From: Alphaproteobacteria bacterium
Lineage (GTDB): Bacteria > Pseudomonadota > Alphaproteobacteria > Sphingomonadales > Sphingomonadaceae
DNA length: 64,000 bases
Direction of reading: 5' to 3'
Assembly (NCBI GenBank): GCA_019239415.1
Contig: JAFAZW010000001.1
Location: forward strand, 62,001 to 126,000
Part shown: in pieces, positions 1 to 9,016 of the stretch
Position numbering within the stretch: position 1 is the first letter of the stretch
Layout: every line of letters starts with the position of its first letter
Notes under the pieces: generated by a model
Told to the model about the DNA's origin: nothing
What the model saw: the letters and a program-made list of their open reading frames with translations, nothing else
The model's database searches: none
Translations under genes and position numbers: made by a program

Positions 1-1242
1 CGCGCGGCAGGCGGCGAACAGCGCGTCGGTGATCACCTGGCTGGTCTCGACGTTCCCGGCAACGACGGCGGCGGGGTAATGGGGGCGGAGCATCGAGCCG
101 TCGGGGACGATCAGGGTGATCGGGCGGAGGCAGCCGTCGTTCATCGGGATGGCGTCGTCGACCATCGTGCGGAAGACGTAAAGGGTGGCCGCCCGACAGA
201 CGGAAAAAGGCGCATTGAAATTATTGGGCTGCTGTGGCGACGTGCCGGTGAAATCGACGGTGGCGGAGCGGCTTTCCCGATCCACCGCGACGGCGACGCA
301 GACTTCGGCCCCATTGTCCATCGCGTAGCGGAAGCTGCCGTCGGAGAGGCGGCCGATCAGCCGCCGCACCGCCTCCTCGGCATTGGCCTGGACGTGCGCC
401 ATATAGGCGTCGATCACGTCGCGGCCATATTCGCCGGCGACCCGGTGCAGCTCGGCGGCGCCGCGGGCGCAGGCCGCGATCTGCGCGCGGATGTCGGAGA
501 CGTTGCGATCGGGGTTGCGCGCGGGCCAGCGGCCCTGGCCGAGCCGGGCGCGGAACTCCGCCTCGAGGAACCGACCCGCATCGACGAGCAGCATGTTGTC
601 GAGCAGCACGCCTTCCTCGAGGATCGACGTGCTGTCGGGCGGCATCGAGCCCGGCGCGATGCCGCCGATGTCGGCATGGTGGCCGCGTGCCGCGACGTAC
701 CAGGCCGGGGCCGGATCCTCGTCCGCGGCGAACACCGGCATGATCACGGTGACGTCGGGAAGGTGGGTGCCGCCGCGATAGGGCGCGTTCAGCACATAGG
801 CATCGCCGGGCTTCATGCCGCGGCCGTCGCGTCCCGCGCCGCGGGCCTCGATCACCGTCCGGATCGAATCGCCCATCGAGCCGAGGTGGACCGGAATGTG
901 CGGCGCATTGGCGATGAGGGCGCCCTCGCGATCGAACAGGGCGCAGGAGAAGTCGAGCCGCTCCTTGATGTTGACGGAGCTCGCCGTGTTCTGGAGCGCG
1001 ACTCCCATCTCCTCGGCGATCGCCATGAAGAGGTTGTTGAACAGTTCGAGCATGACCGGATCGGCGTCCGTACCGATCGCGCGGCGGGTTTCGCGGGCGA
1101 CGGCGCGGGTGAGGATGAGGTTCGAGCGGACGTCGACTTCGGCCTGCCAGCCGGGCTCGACGACCGTGGTGGCGGAGGGGTCGACGATGAGGGCGGGGCC
1201 GGAGATGCGGGTGCCGGGAACGAGGGCGGCGCGGTCGAGCAC
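1..1242 (-). CDS. HyuB-like half of the broken oxoprolinase, possible separate restart (partial)
   Basis: The second frame of the broken oxoprolinase can start at a GTG at 1242. It is preceded three bases upstream by GGGGAGGAG, the 3' arm of the hairpin at 1244-1270, which is a near-perfect Shine-Dalgarno sequence. The frame begins [10 protein letters not shown] and contains the HyuB signatures EEMG, NIKE and DFSCALFD. It runs off the window with [20 protein letters not shown], still HyuB-like. Whether the polypeptide is made is inference; the domain assignment is firm. Confidence 0.45.
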   Translation of the reverse strand, partial: MLDRAALVPGTRISGPALIVDPSATTVVEPGWQAEVDVRSNLILTRAVARETRRAIGTDADPVMLELFNNLFMAIAEEMGVALQNTASSVNIKERLDFSCALFDREGALIANAPHIPVHLGSMGDSIRTVIEARGAGRDGRGMKPGDAYVLNAPYRGGTHLPDVTVIMPVFAADEDPAPAWYVAARGHHADIGGIAPGSMPPDSTSILEEGVLLDNMLLVDAGRFLEAEFRARLGQGRWPARNPDRNVSDIRAQIAACARGAAELHRVAGEYGRDVIDAYMAHVQANAEEAVRRLIGRLSDGSFRYAMDNGAEVCVAVAVDRESRSATVDFTGTSPQQPNNFNAPFSVCRAATLYVFRTMVDDAIPMNDGCLRPITLIVPDGSMLRPHYPAAVVAGNVETSQVITDALFAACRA

Positions 1243-1243
1243 T

Positions 1244-1270
1244 TGCTCCTCCCCGTTCCGGGGAGGAGCA
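1244..1270. repeat. 27-nt palindrome (GGGGAGG family) inside the oxoprolinase gene
   Basis: Twelve-base arms TGCTCCTCCCCG / CGGGGAGGAGCA surround a 3-base loop TTC. The same arm sequence ends the larger intergenic elements near 43265 and 46449. It sits exactly where the coding frame changes. Confidence 0.85.
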
Positions 1271-3007
1271 TTCAACCGCCTCGACGATCGCCGTCTCCAC
1301 CACCACCCGCGTCCCGGGAGAAGCGAAGCCGAAGCGGGTGCGGTGGGCGTCCTCGAACGCCTGCTCCATCTCCTCCCCCACCGGCACTTCCAGCGCGGTG
1401 TCGCTGCCTTCGTAGCGGAGCGCGGCGCGGCGGCGGACGTCGACCCGTTCCACCCCCTGCGCCTTCAGCGCCGCTGCCGCTTCCCCGGCAAGCGCCTCCA
1501 GCACCGTCTCCAGCGGTTCGCCGCCGAGGCTGCGCTGGCGCAGCTCGACCCGGTCGGCGAGGCCCATGCCGTAGGCCGAGAGGACGCCGGCGAGCGGGTG
1601 GATCATCACCCGCTCGATGCCGAGCGCGTCGGCGACGAGACAGGCGTGCTGGCCGCCCGCGCCGCCGAAACATTGCAGCGTGTAGCGGGTGACGTCGTGG
1701 CCGCGGGCGATCGAGATCCGCTTGATCGCCTTGGCCATGTTGTCGACGGCGATGCGGATGAAGCCCTCGGCCGCCGACTCGGCGCTCATGCCGGCGTCGC
1801 GGCCAATCTCGGCGCACAGGCGGCGCGAGGCGTCCGCATCGATCGCCTGGTCGCCGGCCGGGCCGAAGACATGCGGGAAGCGCTCGGGACGGATCTTGCC
1901 GAGGACGACGTTGCAGTCGGTGACGGTCAGCGGGCCGCCGCGCCGGTAGCAGGCGGGGCCCGGGACGGCGCCGGCGCTGTCCGGGCCGACGCGGAAGCGG
2001 GTGCCGTCGAAGTGGCAGACCGACCCGCCGCCGGCGGCGACGGTGTGGATCTCGAGCATCGGCGCGCGGACGCGCACGCCCGCCACCACCGTCTCGTTGG
2101 TCCGCTCGTAGACGCCGGCATAATGGGACACGTCGGTCGAGGTGCCGCCCATGTCGAAGCCGATGATGCGTTCGTAGCCGGCCGCTTCGGCGGTCCTGAC
2201 CATGCCGACGATGCCGCCGGCGGGCCCGGACAGGATCGCGTCCTTGCCCTGGAAAGCGGCGGCATCGGTGAGGCCGCCGGAGGATTGCATGAAGAGGAGG
2301 CGGGTATCCGCGCCGAGTGCGGCCACCACCCGGTCCACATATCTCCGCAGGACCGGCGACAGATAGGCGTCCACCACGGTCGTGTCGCCGCGGCCGACGA
2401 GCTTGATGAGCGGCCCGACCTCGTGGCTGACCGAGATCTGGGTGAAGCCGATCGCGCGGGCCGCCTGGGCGAGCGCCGCCTCGTGCGCGGTCCACCTCCA
2501 GCCGTGGATGAGGACGATGGCGACGGCGCGAAAGCCCTCGGCGAAGGCGCTCGCCAGATCGGCGCGGGCGCGCGCGAGGTCGAGCGGGCGCAGGACCTCG
2601 CCGTCCGCGGTCACTCGTTCGTCGACCTCGACGACCCGGCCGTAGAGCGCCTCCGGAAGCACGATCCGGCGCGCGAAGATGTCGGGGCGGGACTGGTAGC
2701 CGATGCGCAGCGCATCGCCGAGTCCGGCGGTGATGGCGAGGACGAGCGGCTCGCCCTTGCGCTCAAGCAGCGCGTTGGTCGCGACGGTCGTGCCCATCTT
2801 CACCGCGCCGATGGGGGCCGCGCCATGCTCTGCCATCAGCCGGCGGATGCCCTCGACCGCCGCATCCTCATATTGCTCGGGATTGTCGGAGAGCAATTTG
2901 GCGGTGTGGAGGCGCCCGCCGGGCGCGCGCGCGACGATGTCGGTAAAGGTGCCGCCGCGGTCGATCGAGAAGGACCAGCTTCCGGTCATCCGCGGCGGCG
3001 CTTCGCG

Positions 3008-3598
3008 TCAGCCGGCGATGTGCGTCTGCCCGACCATGCAATAGAGCATCGGGATCGACAGGATGAGGTTGGTGCGCGACGCCATCATCGCGATGCTCGC
3101 GGACTTCGCCTTGGCCTCGGGGCTCGCCTCGACGATCCCGAGGGCGCGCTTCTGGTTCGGCCAGATGATGAACCACACGTTCGCCGCCATGACGATGCCG
3201 AGCCACATGCCGGTGCCGATGGTGCGGTAGCCGTCGGCGAAGGTGAGCGCGTGGCCGCTATAGCCGCCCTGCGTCATCTCGGCGACGAGCAGGCCGAGGA
3301 CCACGGTCGCAAGCGCCGCGTAGCGGAACCAGAAGAGGGCCGCCGGGGCGATGTACTTGGAGACGCCGGGCTTCAGCTCGGCCGGCACCTTCGGCATCGT
3401 CGGGATCTGCACGAAGTTGAAATAATAGAGCAGGCCGATCCACAGGATGCCGGCGAAGATATGGAGGTAGCGCAGGAACTGCGCCCACGGATAATGGCCG
3501 CCCGACAGCTGGTCGTGGTGCAGGCCGAACATCGCGGCGACGAGCAGGACGACGCCGATCAGCAGCGCGAGATGGAAGTTCCCCAAGATCTTGGCCAT
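3008..3598 (-). CDS. PuuD-like integral membrane protein (urate oxidase N-terminal domain family)
   Basis: A 196-residue protein with five predicted membrane helices (about 9-25, 41-63, 93-108, 128-145, 172-190). FAGILWIGLLYYFNF and GMWLGIVMAANVWFIIWP match the membrane half of PuuD, a cytochrome-linked urate hydroxylase. Full PuuD proteins of about 400 residues also carry a C-terminal cytochrome c domain; no CxxCH motif is present here, so the electron acceptor and even the substrate are uncertain. It lies between the TIGR02117 gene (12 nt upstream) and the oxoprolinase (18 nt downstream), all on the minus strand, which suggests one transcript. Family assignment is good, function is tentative. 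Confidence 0.8.
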   Translation of the reverse strand: MAKILGNFHLALLIGVVLLVAAMFGLHHDQLSGGHYPWAQFLRYLHIFAGILWIGLLYYFNFVQIPTMPKVPAELKPGVSKYIAPAALFWFRYAALATVVLGLLVAEMTQGGYSGHALTFADGYRTIGTGMWLGIVMAANVWFIIWPNQKRALGIVEASPEAKAKSASIAMMASRTNLILSIPMLYCMVGQTHIAG

Positions 3599-3610
3599 GC
3601 CGTTTCCCCC

Positions 3611-4333
3611 TTAGTTCTTCGTGATCGGCGGCCTCTCTACCGCAGCCGAAGGCGGCGCGTCGAGCCGCCACATGACGCTCGCCGAAAGCGGGGTCCACAG
3701 GCCGGTGCGCACGCCTGCCGCGCGCAGGGCGCCGCCGGTCCATTCGTTGCATGTGCGCAGCGCGGTGTAGGTGCCGGCGGCCTCGTAAAAGGCGTCGGAG
3801 GCGCCGTAGCCGCGGCCGGCAACGGAGATCGTGCGACCCTGCGCGTCGTAGCGGAAGCTGGCGCGAATGTAGGCGACGAGGCGGCGATATTCGTCCCGGC
3901 TGAGGGTGATCGGGCGCTGCGCCGGGCCCGGCTGCGGGCGGTCGTCATGATCGGCGTGCAGCAGGCTCGACCCGGTGCCGAAGGCGGCGGCGAGCGCGTC
4001 GGCCGGCTTGAGGTCCGCCCAGGTGGGCGTGTTCAGATAGACTTCGCGGTTGCCGTAGCCGATCGCCACATAGTCGCCATTGCCCCAGCGTGGGTCCCTG
4101 AGATCCCTGCCCGGCACCAGCGGCCGCCAGTCCATGTCGGCCGACACGGTCGGCACCATGATCCAGGTGTGGACGCCGTTGGTCCGCACGAAGACCCGCA
4201 CGCCCTCGCGCGCCTCGTGCCATCCGGCGTTGGCCGGGATGGTCGCGAGGAGGAGCGCGGCGGTGAGGTAGAGGATGGGGACGGCGAGTAGCGCGAGGAG
4301 AAGCCTGAGGCCGATGCGGGCGGCGCGGCGCAT
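3611..4333 (-). CDS. TIGR02117 / DUF2459 family protein
   Basis: A 240-residue protein with an N-terminal membrane anchor or signal (LRLLLALLAVPILYLTAALL, about 9-28). The body has features of the TIGR02117/DUF2459 family, such as NGVHTWIMVP, WGNGDYVAIGYGNREVYLNT and CNEWTGGALRAAGV. The biochemical role of the family is not known. The ATG at 4333 is favoured because the signal sequence follows at once. It is the first gene of the minus-strand set 4333-1 and is divergent from mtnP, with a palindrome-rich gap between them. Confidence 0.82.
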   Translation of the reverse strand: MRRAARIGLRLLLALLAVPILYLTAALLLATIPANAGWHEAREGVRVFVRTNGVHTWIMVPTVSADMDWRPLVPGRDLRDPRWGNGDYVAIGYGNREVYLNTPTWADLKPADALAAAFGTGSSLLHADHDDRPQPGPAQRPITLSRDEYRRLVAYIRASFRYDAQGRTISVAGRGYGASDAFYEAAGTYTALRTCNEWTGGALRAAGVRTGLWTPLSASVMWRLDAPPSAAVERPPITKN

Positions 4334-4347
4334 GCCCGGATGTTTAA

Positions 4348-4378
4348 CTCAACTACCTGAGTTGAGAAAGCGCTTTCT
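4348..4378. promoter_or_regulatory. Two adjacent palindromes in the TIGR02117/mtnP divergent region
   Basis: CTCAACT (4348-4354) and AGTTGAG (4360-4366) form a perfect inverted repeat with a 5-nt spacer. It overlaps AGAAAGCGCTTTCT (4365-4378), a perfect 14-bp palindrome. The position between two divergent starts suggests a repressor operator; the regulator is unknown. Confidence 0.45.
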
Positions 4379-4429
4379 GCTACCGCCCCGGGGCTTGCGC
4401 ATGCCCGCCACCCGTCGCAGGGAGCGCGA

Positions 4430-5308
4430 ATGGGGGAATGGACGATCGGCATCATCGGCGGCTCCGGCCTCTACCGGCTCGACGCGCTCGAGGAGGTGCA
4501 GGCGCTCGCGATCGAGACACCCTGGGGGGCGCCGTCGGACCGGCTCGTCACCGGGCGGCTCGCGGGGCACCGCTTCGTCTTCCTCCCCCGCCACGGGCAG
4601 GGCCACCGCATCCCGCCGTCGCGGGTCAACTACCGCGCCAATATCGACGCGCTCAAGCGGGCCGGCTGCACCGACCTGGTGGCGATCTCGGCGATCGGGT
4701 CGCTGCGCGAGGCGCTGCCGCCGGGCCGGTTCGTCGTCGTCGACCAGTTCGTCGACCGCACCGTCGGCCGCGCACGAAGCTTCTTCGGCGAGGGTCTCGT
4801 CGGCCACGTCTCGATGGCCGACCCGGTCTGCGCCCGCCTCTCCGCCGCCGCCGCGGCGGCCGCCGAAGCTGCCGGCGCCGAGGTCGCGCGCGGCGGCACC
4901 TACGTCGCGATCGAGGGGCCGCAATTCTCGACGCGCGCGGAAAGCCGGCTCTACCGGCAATGGGGCTGCGACGTCATCGGCATGACCGCGATGCCGGAGG
5001 CGCGGCTCGCCCGCGAGGCCGAGCTCCCCTACGCGCTGGTCGGCATGGTCACCGACTATGATGGCTGGCGCGACGAGGAGGCGGGCGTCGAGGCGTCGGA
5101 CGTGCTCGCCCAGCTCGCCGCCAATGCCGGCACCGCGCGGCGGCTGGTCGAGCAGCTCGCGCTGGCGCTTCCCGCCCGTCGCACGCCGGCTCCGGCCGAC
5201 ACGGCCCTCGACGGCGCCTTCGTCACGGGCATCGAGACGCGGGACCCGGCGATGCTGGCGAAGCTCGACGCCGTCTGCCGCGGCTGGATTCAGCGCGGCC
5301 GCGCATAG
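4430..5308 (+). CDS. mtnP: S-methyl-5'-thioadenosine phosphorylase
   Basis: A 292-residue purine nucleoside phosphorylase-family protein. It begins IGIIGGSGLY, the MTAP/PNP signature, and continues with LPRHGQGHRIPPSRVNYRAN (phosphate and substrate region), AISAIGSLRE, YVAIEGPQFSTRAES and DVIGMTAMPEARLAREAELP. It splits methylthioadenosine with phosphate into adenine and methylthioribose-1-phosphate in methionine salvage; the cytosol is the expected location. Length and all key motifs agree with MtnP. The start has AGGGAGCG about 5 nt upstream. Its 3' end overlaps the convergent 2OG-oxygenase gene by 19 bp. Confidence 0.95.
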   Translation: MGEWTIGIIGGSGLYRLDALEEVQALAIETPWGAPSDRLVTGRLAGHRFVFLPRHGQGHRIPPSRVNYRANIDALKRAGCTDLVAISAIGSLREALPPGRFVVVDQFVDRTVGRARSFFGEGLVGHVSMADPVCARLSAAAAAAAEAAGAEVARGGTYVAIEGPQFSTRAESRLYRQWGCDVIGMTAMPEARLAREAELPYALVGMVTDYDGWRDEEAGVEASDVLAQLAANAGTARRLVEQLALALPARRTPAPADTALDGAFVTGIETRDPAMLAKLDAVCRGWIQRGRA

Positions 5309-6153
5309 TCGAACGGCCGGGCGCGGATCCAGCGGCTGGCGAGCCATTTCTCGCCCCGCGCCACCGGCAGGCCGGCGTGGCGCGACAGCGGATCCTGGCG
5401 GCCGTCCTCGCCGGTGTTGCGGAACAGGATCGCATCGCCGGGCTCTCCCCGCAGGGTGAGGCCGGTCAGCGGAAACTGCGTCTCGCCGCCTTCAAAGCCG
5501 TCGTTGAGCCACACCAGCATGGTCAGCACGCGCTGGTTCTGGAAGCCCGGGATGGCGTCGAGATGCGGACGATATTCGCCGCCGACGCCGTAGCGGAGCA
5601 CCTGCAGCGGCTCGCCCTGCGCGGCGGCCGTCCCGCTGGCGGCGGCGATGCGGCGGTTGAGCGCGTGGACGGCGGGCGATTCGAGCAGGACGTTGAATCC
5701 GGCGGCGTGAGACGTGCGCTCCGGATCGAGGCGCTGCGCGCCGGTGCGCGGATCGATCACCACCGAAGGCGCGAGCAGCGGCGTCGCGACGCCCCGCAGG
5801 TAGGCGCATTCGCCCGCCGTGAAGAGGCCGCGGAACCGGACGACGTGCGGCCGCTCCGACACGGCTTCCGGGGCCGGTACCGCCAGCGGCTCGCCGTCGG
5901 CCGTCAGCGCCATCCCGCCGATCGCGGCAAGCTCCTGTCCCCACCGCGCGCCCCATTCGGCCATCGCGGCGAGGCCGCTCAGGGCGCCGGCCCAATCACG
6001 CGGTCCGCCGAAGCCGGCGGCGAGGAAGTTGGTGTGGACGACCTGCGCGCGCCGGTCGCCGGCCGCGGCGGCGGCGGCGAAACCGGCGCGCGCGCCGGCG
6101 GCGTCGCCGGCATGGAGGCGGGCGAGAGAGTCGTCGAAGCCGGCAATGTTCAT
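5290..6153 (-). CDS. 2OG-Fe(II) oxygenase, prolyl 4-hydroxylase alpha-subunit type
   Basis: A 287-residue protein counted from MNIAGFDDSL; an upstream in-frame ATG at 6189 is possible but adds an arginine-rich tail unlike the family. The N-terminal ~90 residues are alanine-rich and may form a TPR/SEL1-like helical region. The C-terminal half is a P4Hc double-stranded beta-helix: iron ligands H and D in YRPHLDAIPG, the distal H in SRHAGLPV, and K in ARGEKW for 2-oxoglutarate. GDAILFRN is also typical. The substrate is unknown. The gene converges with mtnP and overlaps its last 19 bases. Confidence 0.85.
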   Translation of the reverse strand: MNIAGFDDSLARLHAGDAAGARAGFAAAAAAGDRRAQVVHTNFLAAGFGGPRDWAGALSGLAAMAEWGARWGQELAAIGGMALTADGEPLAVPAPEAVSERPHVVRFRGLFTAGECAYLRGVATPLLAPSVVIDPRTGAQRLDPERTSHAAGFNVLLESPAVHALNRRIAAASGTAAAQGEPLQVLRYGVGGEYRPHLDAIPGFQNQRVLTMLVWLNDGFEGGETQFPLTGLTLRGEPGDAILFRNTGEDGRQDPLSRHAGLPVARGEKWLASRWIRARPFDYARPR

Positions 6154-6233
6154 CGCCGCCGCTTTGCCGCGCGCTTCGCGCCGACGCAAACCCGCTTTGC
6201 GCCGCCGCCGGTGCGCGGCTATCGGAGGCGGCG

Positions 6234-6623
6234 ATGAAGCCGCTCCCTCCTTATGCCGAGCTGCTCGGCCTGCGTGCCGAGCGCCGCGGCGACGAGACCT
6301 TGTGGATCATGCCCTTCCACGACGCGGTGGTCGGCCGCCCCGGCTATCTCCATGGCGGCGCGATTGCGGGCCTGCTCGAATTCGCCGCCCTGGGCACGGT
6401 GCAGGAGGCGCTGGACGACGACGTCAGCGTGAAGCCCGTCAAGGTCAGCGTCGATTTCCTGCGCGGCGGGGCGGCGCACGACACCTTCGCCAGCGCGACG
6501 GTCGCCCGGCTCGGCAAGCGCGTCGCCCATGTCGAAGCGCATGCCTGGCAGCTCGACCGCGCCAGGCCGATCGCCGCCGCGCGCATGAACCTGGTCGTCC
6601 GGCGGCAGGTGCGCGAACGGTGA
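6234..6623 (+). CDS. PaaI-type acyl-CoA thioesterase (hotdog fold)
   Basis: A 129-residue single hotdog domain. The motif PGYLHGGAIAGLLEFAAL (about 35-53) carries the HGG loop and the following helix typical of PaaI/YdiI thioesterases, and VKVSVDFLRGG is the usual central strand. The family hydrolyses acyl-CoA thioesters in the cytosol; the preferred acyl chain cannot be read from the sequence. The stop codon overlaps the GTG start of the CDF transporter, so the two are probably translationally coupled. Confidence 0.87.
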   Translation: MKPLPPYAELLGLRAERRGDETLWIMPFHDAVVGRPGYLHGGAIAGLLEFAALGTVQEALDDDVSVKPVKVSVDFLRGGAAHDTFASATVARLGKRVAHVEAHAWQLDRARPIAAARMNLVVRRQVRER

Positions 6624-7567
6624 GCGCCGGGCACGAGAACAACCGCACCTTGCTGATCGCGCTGGCCGCGAACCTCGGCATCGCCGTCTCCAAGTTCGTG
6701 GCGGCCGCGATCACCGGTTCCTCGGCGATGCTGACCGAAGGCGTGCACAGCGTCGTCGATTCGGCGAACCAGCTGCTGCTGCTGTGGGGACGCAAGCAGT
6801 CGAAGAAGCCGCCCGACCGCAAGCATCCCTTCGGCTACGGGCGCGAGCTCTATTTCTGGAGCTTCGTCGTCGCGCTGCTCGTCTTCGCGCTCGGCGCGGG
6901 CGTGTCGGTCTACGAGGGCGTCGTCCACATCCGCCACCCCGAGCCGGCGGTGTCGCCGCTCATCGCCTACTCGGTGCTGCTCATCGCCTTCCTGCTCGAG
7001 GGCGGCTCGACCGTCTCGGCGTTCAAGGAATTCCGCGCCGCCAAGGGCGAGCTCGGCTGGATCGCGGCGGTCCGCGAATCGAAGGACCCGCCGACCTTCA
7101 TCGTGCTGCTCGAGAACGGCGCGGCGATGGCCGGCATCGTCGCCGCGGCGATCGGGCTGGCGCTGAGCCAGGCGACGGGCAATCCGGTCTTCGACGGCGC
7201 CGCCTCGATCGTCATCGGCATCATCCTCGGCGTCACCGCAACCCTGCTCGCCAAGGAATCGAAGGCGCTGCTGATCGGCGAGGCGGCGGATCCGGAGCTG
7301 GTCGAGTGCATCCGCGGGGTCGCCGCGGCGCATGCCGGGATCGCCGGCGTCGGCGTCGTGCTCACCGTCCACTCGGCGCCCGACCAGATCACCGCCATGT
7401 TGAGCGCCGATTTCGTCGACACGATCAGCGCCGGCGAGGTCGAGCGGATCGTCGCGGAGATCGAGGCCGAGGTGGCGGCGCGTTGGCCGCAGGTCAGGCG
7501 CATGTTCATCCGCCCCGAGCAGGGCGCCGCCGAACGCCTCGCCGCCATCCGCGCCGATGAAGCTTAG
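6620..7567 (+). CDS. Cation diffusion facilitator (CDF) family transporter
   Basis: A 315-residue protein starting at a GTG that overlaps the thioesterase stop (GTGA). Membrane segments occur around NRTLLIALAANLGIAVSKF, LYFWSFVVALLVFALGAGV, IAYSVLLIAFLLEGG, GIVAAAIGLALS and the following helix. SSAMLTEGVHSVVDSANQ is the metal-binding motif in the second helix region, with a second site around NPVFDGAASIVIG. The C-terminal cytosolic domain includes VVLTVHSAPDQ. CDF proteins export Zn, Co, Fe or Mn by proton antiport; the metal is not predictable here. No better start exists because the frame upstream is a shadow of the previous gene. Confidence 0.9.
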   Translation: MSAGHENNRTLLIALAANLGIAVSKFVAAAITGSSAMLTEGVHSVVDSANQLLLLWGRKQSKKPPDRKHPFGYGRELYFWSFVVALLVFALGAGVSVYEGVVHIRHPEPAVSPLIAYSVLLIAFLLEGGSTVSAFKEFRAAKGELGWIAAVRESKDPPTFIVLLENGAAMAGIVAAAIGLALSQATGNPVFDGAASIVIGIILGVTATLLAKESKALLIGEAADPELVECIRGVAAAHAGIAGVGVVLTVHSAPDQITAMLSADFVDTISAGEVERIVAEIEAEVAARWPQVRRMFIRPEQGAAERLAAIRADEA

Positions 7568-8960
7568 CGGCGCCGCGCCGGCCGCCGCGGCGGCGGCGGG
7601 GTTCACCGCCTCGACCGCCTTGTTCTGGCCCGGCATCGCGCTGTTCGACAGCGTCGAGCAGTACCGCCAGGCGATCACCGGCGACGTTACCGACTGGCAC
7701 CCGCCGGCGATGGCGCGGCTGTGGGGCCTGCTTGCCCAGGTCTGGCCGGGAACCGCGCCGATGCTTCTCCTCCAGCTCGGCCTCTACTGGCTCGGCCTCG
7801 GCCTCCTCGCCGCGGCTCTCGCGAGGCGCGAGCGGCGCCTCGCCGCCTGGGCCGTGCTGCTCGTCGGCTGCGGACCGATCCTCTCCTGCTGGATGGGCGC
7901 GGTCCTCAAAGACGCGCAGATGCTGGGCGCGCTCTCCGCCGCGACGGGGATCGGCGCCTGGCATCCGCTCGCCGAGAGGAAGCGCCCCGTCGCCGTCACC
8001 GGCCTGCTGATCATTTTCCTCGCCTACGCCACCCTGGTGCGCGCGAATGCGGTATTCGCAACTGCGCCGCTCGGCCTCGCGCTGCTCGGCTGGCCGGGGC
8101 TTTGGAGCAAGTGGGCCCGCGCCGCGGCCTGCCTCGGCCTCGTCGCCGCCGTCCTGGTCCTGGCGCCGCCGCTCAACCGCGGCGTCTTCGGCGCGGCGCG
8201 GGAGGGGCCGGAGAACAGCCTCCTCCTCTACGACATCGCCGGCACGTCGATCCGCGCGGGCGCCGACTCGGCCGGCGTGCCCGCCGCGCGCTGGACCGCG
8301 CTCGCCGACGCGGGCTGCTATTCCGCGGAAGGCTGGGACGCTTTGTCCGAGCATGGCCGCTGCACGATCGCGCCGGGGCTCGCGGCGGACCCGGACACGC
8401 CGCCGCTCTACGCCGCTTGGGTCCGCACTATCGCCGCGCACCCGCTCGCTTATGCGGCGCACCGCCTCGCCCATTTCAACGCGACAATGCGCTGGCTGAT
8501 CGCGAACGGCGAATATGGCGCGGTGGGTCCGGTCGATTCCGAGCCCAACCGGCTCGGTCTCGGCGCACCGGCGAAAGCGGCCGAGCTGCTGGTCCACGTC
8601 TGCGGAGAAGCCTGGACCTCATCGCCGATCGGATGGCCGGTCCTCTGGCTGGCCTTCGCCGCGGCCGGCCTGTGGCTGTCGCGGCGCGCACCGCCCGGGC
8701 CGGCGACGCGACTCGCCCAGGCCCTGCTCCTTTCCGCCGTGGCCGGAGGCCTCAGCTACGCCGTGGTCAGCGTCGCGTCCGACCTGCGCTATCACCTCTG
8801 GACGGTCCTCGCCGGCGGGCTCGGCCTCGTCCTGCTCGCGAGCGCAGGCGGGATCCGACGCCGCGGGGCGGTGGTCCTGCTCGCGGTCGCGCTGGTCGTC
8901 GTGACCGGCGGGACGCTGTCCCGGCTCCTCCTCCCGCCGCTGCCGGCGCACGTCGATTGA
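7557..8960 (+). CDS. Polytopic membrane protein of unknown function
   Basis: A 467-residue protein with about nine or ten hydrophobic segments, for example TAPMLLLQLGLYWLGLGLL, VAVTGLLIIFLAYATLV, AACLGLVAAVLVLAPP and LWTVLAGGLGLVLLASAG. A large extracytoplasmic loop (about 200-320) separates the two membrane halves. The layout, with a conserved-looking acidic segment DSVEQYRQA after the first helix and DWHPP soon after, resembles GT-C type lipid-linked glycosyltransferases, but no diagnostic motif is certain. It overlaps the CDF gene by 11 bp. Real gene: high confidence; function: unknown. Confidence 0.75.
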   Translation: MKLSGAAPAAAAAAGFTASTALFWPGIALFDSVEQYRQAITGDVTDWHPPAMARLWGLLAQVWPGTAPMLLLQLGLYWLGLGLLAAALARRERRLAAWAVLLVGCGPILSCWMGAVLKDAQMLGALSAATGIGAWHPLAERKRPVAVTGLLIIFLAYATLVRANAVFATAPLGLALLGWPGLWSKWARAAACLGLVAAVLVLAPPLNRGVFGAAREGPENSLLLYDIAGTSIRAGADSAGVPAARWTALADAGCYSAEGWDALSEHGRCTIAPGLAADPDTPPLYAAWVRTIAAHPLAYAAHRLAHFNATMRWLIANGEYGAVGPVDSEPNRLGLGAPAKAAELLVHVCGEAWTSSPIGWPVLWLAFAAAGLWLSRRAPPGPATRLAQALLLSAVAGGLSYAVVSVASDLRYHLWTVLAGGLGLVLLASAGGIRRRGAVVLLAVALVVVTGGTLSRLLLPPLPAHVD

Positions 8961-9016
8961 AACGGGCGCGGCGGCGGGGCATGACGCAGGGCGCCAGTCC
9001 AAGGGGTTTGCCGTCC

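Larger units (their letters stand above)
1..2989 (-). pseudogene. 5-oxoprolinase / hydantoinase (HyuA-HyuB type), frameshifted, 3' end outside the window
   Basis: The N-terminal two thirds is a HyuA-type domain. Residues ~8-18 read [11 protein letters not shown], the phosphate-binding motif of 5-oxoprolinases, followed by GGTSTDVS and, further on, GGAGGQHA. Family members are about 1200 residues with HyuA and HyuB fused and hydrolyse 5-oxoproline or hydantoins with ATP. The HyuA frame is lost after EAVE at about 1271. Downstream, a different frame gives [18 protein letters not shown], then [20 protein letters not shown] and [10 protein letters not shown], which are HyuA C-terminal and HyuB signatures; this frame stays open to base 1. 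The frame change coincides with a 27-nt hairpin at 1244-1270, and some linker residues usual in the family appear to be missing. It lies 18 nt after the PuuD-like gene, probably in one operon. Either a pseudogene, a gene split in two, or an assembly collapse of a repeat. Confidence 0.8.

Noticed and set aside
815-4291. Very long plus-strand frame (1158 codons) antisense to the oxoprolinase operon
   Set aside because: It runs antisense to four well-supported genes and has Arg/Asp/Gly-rich shadow composition.
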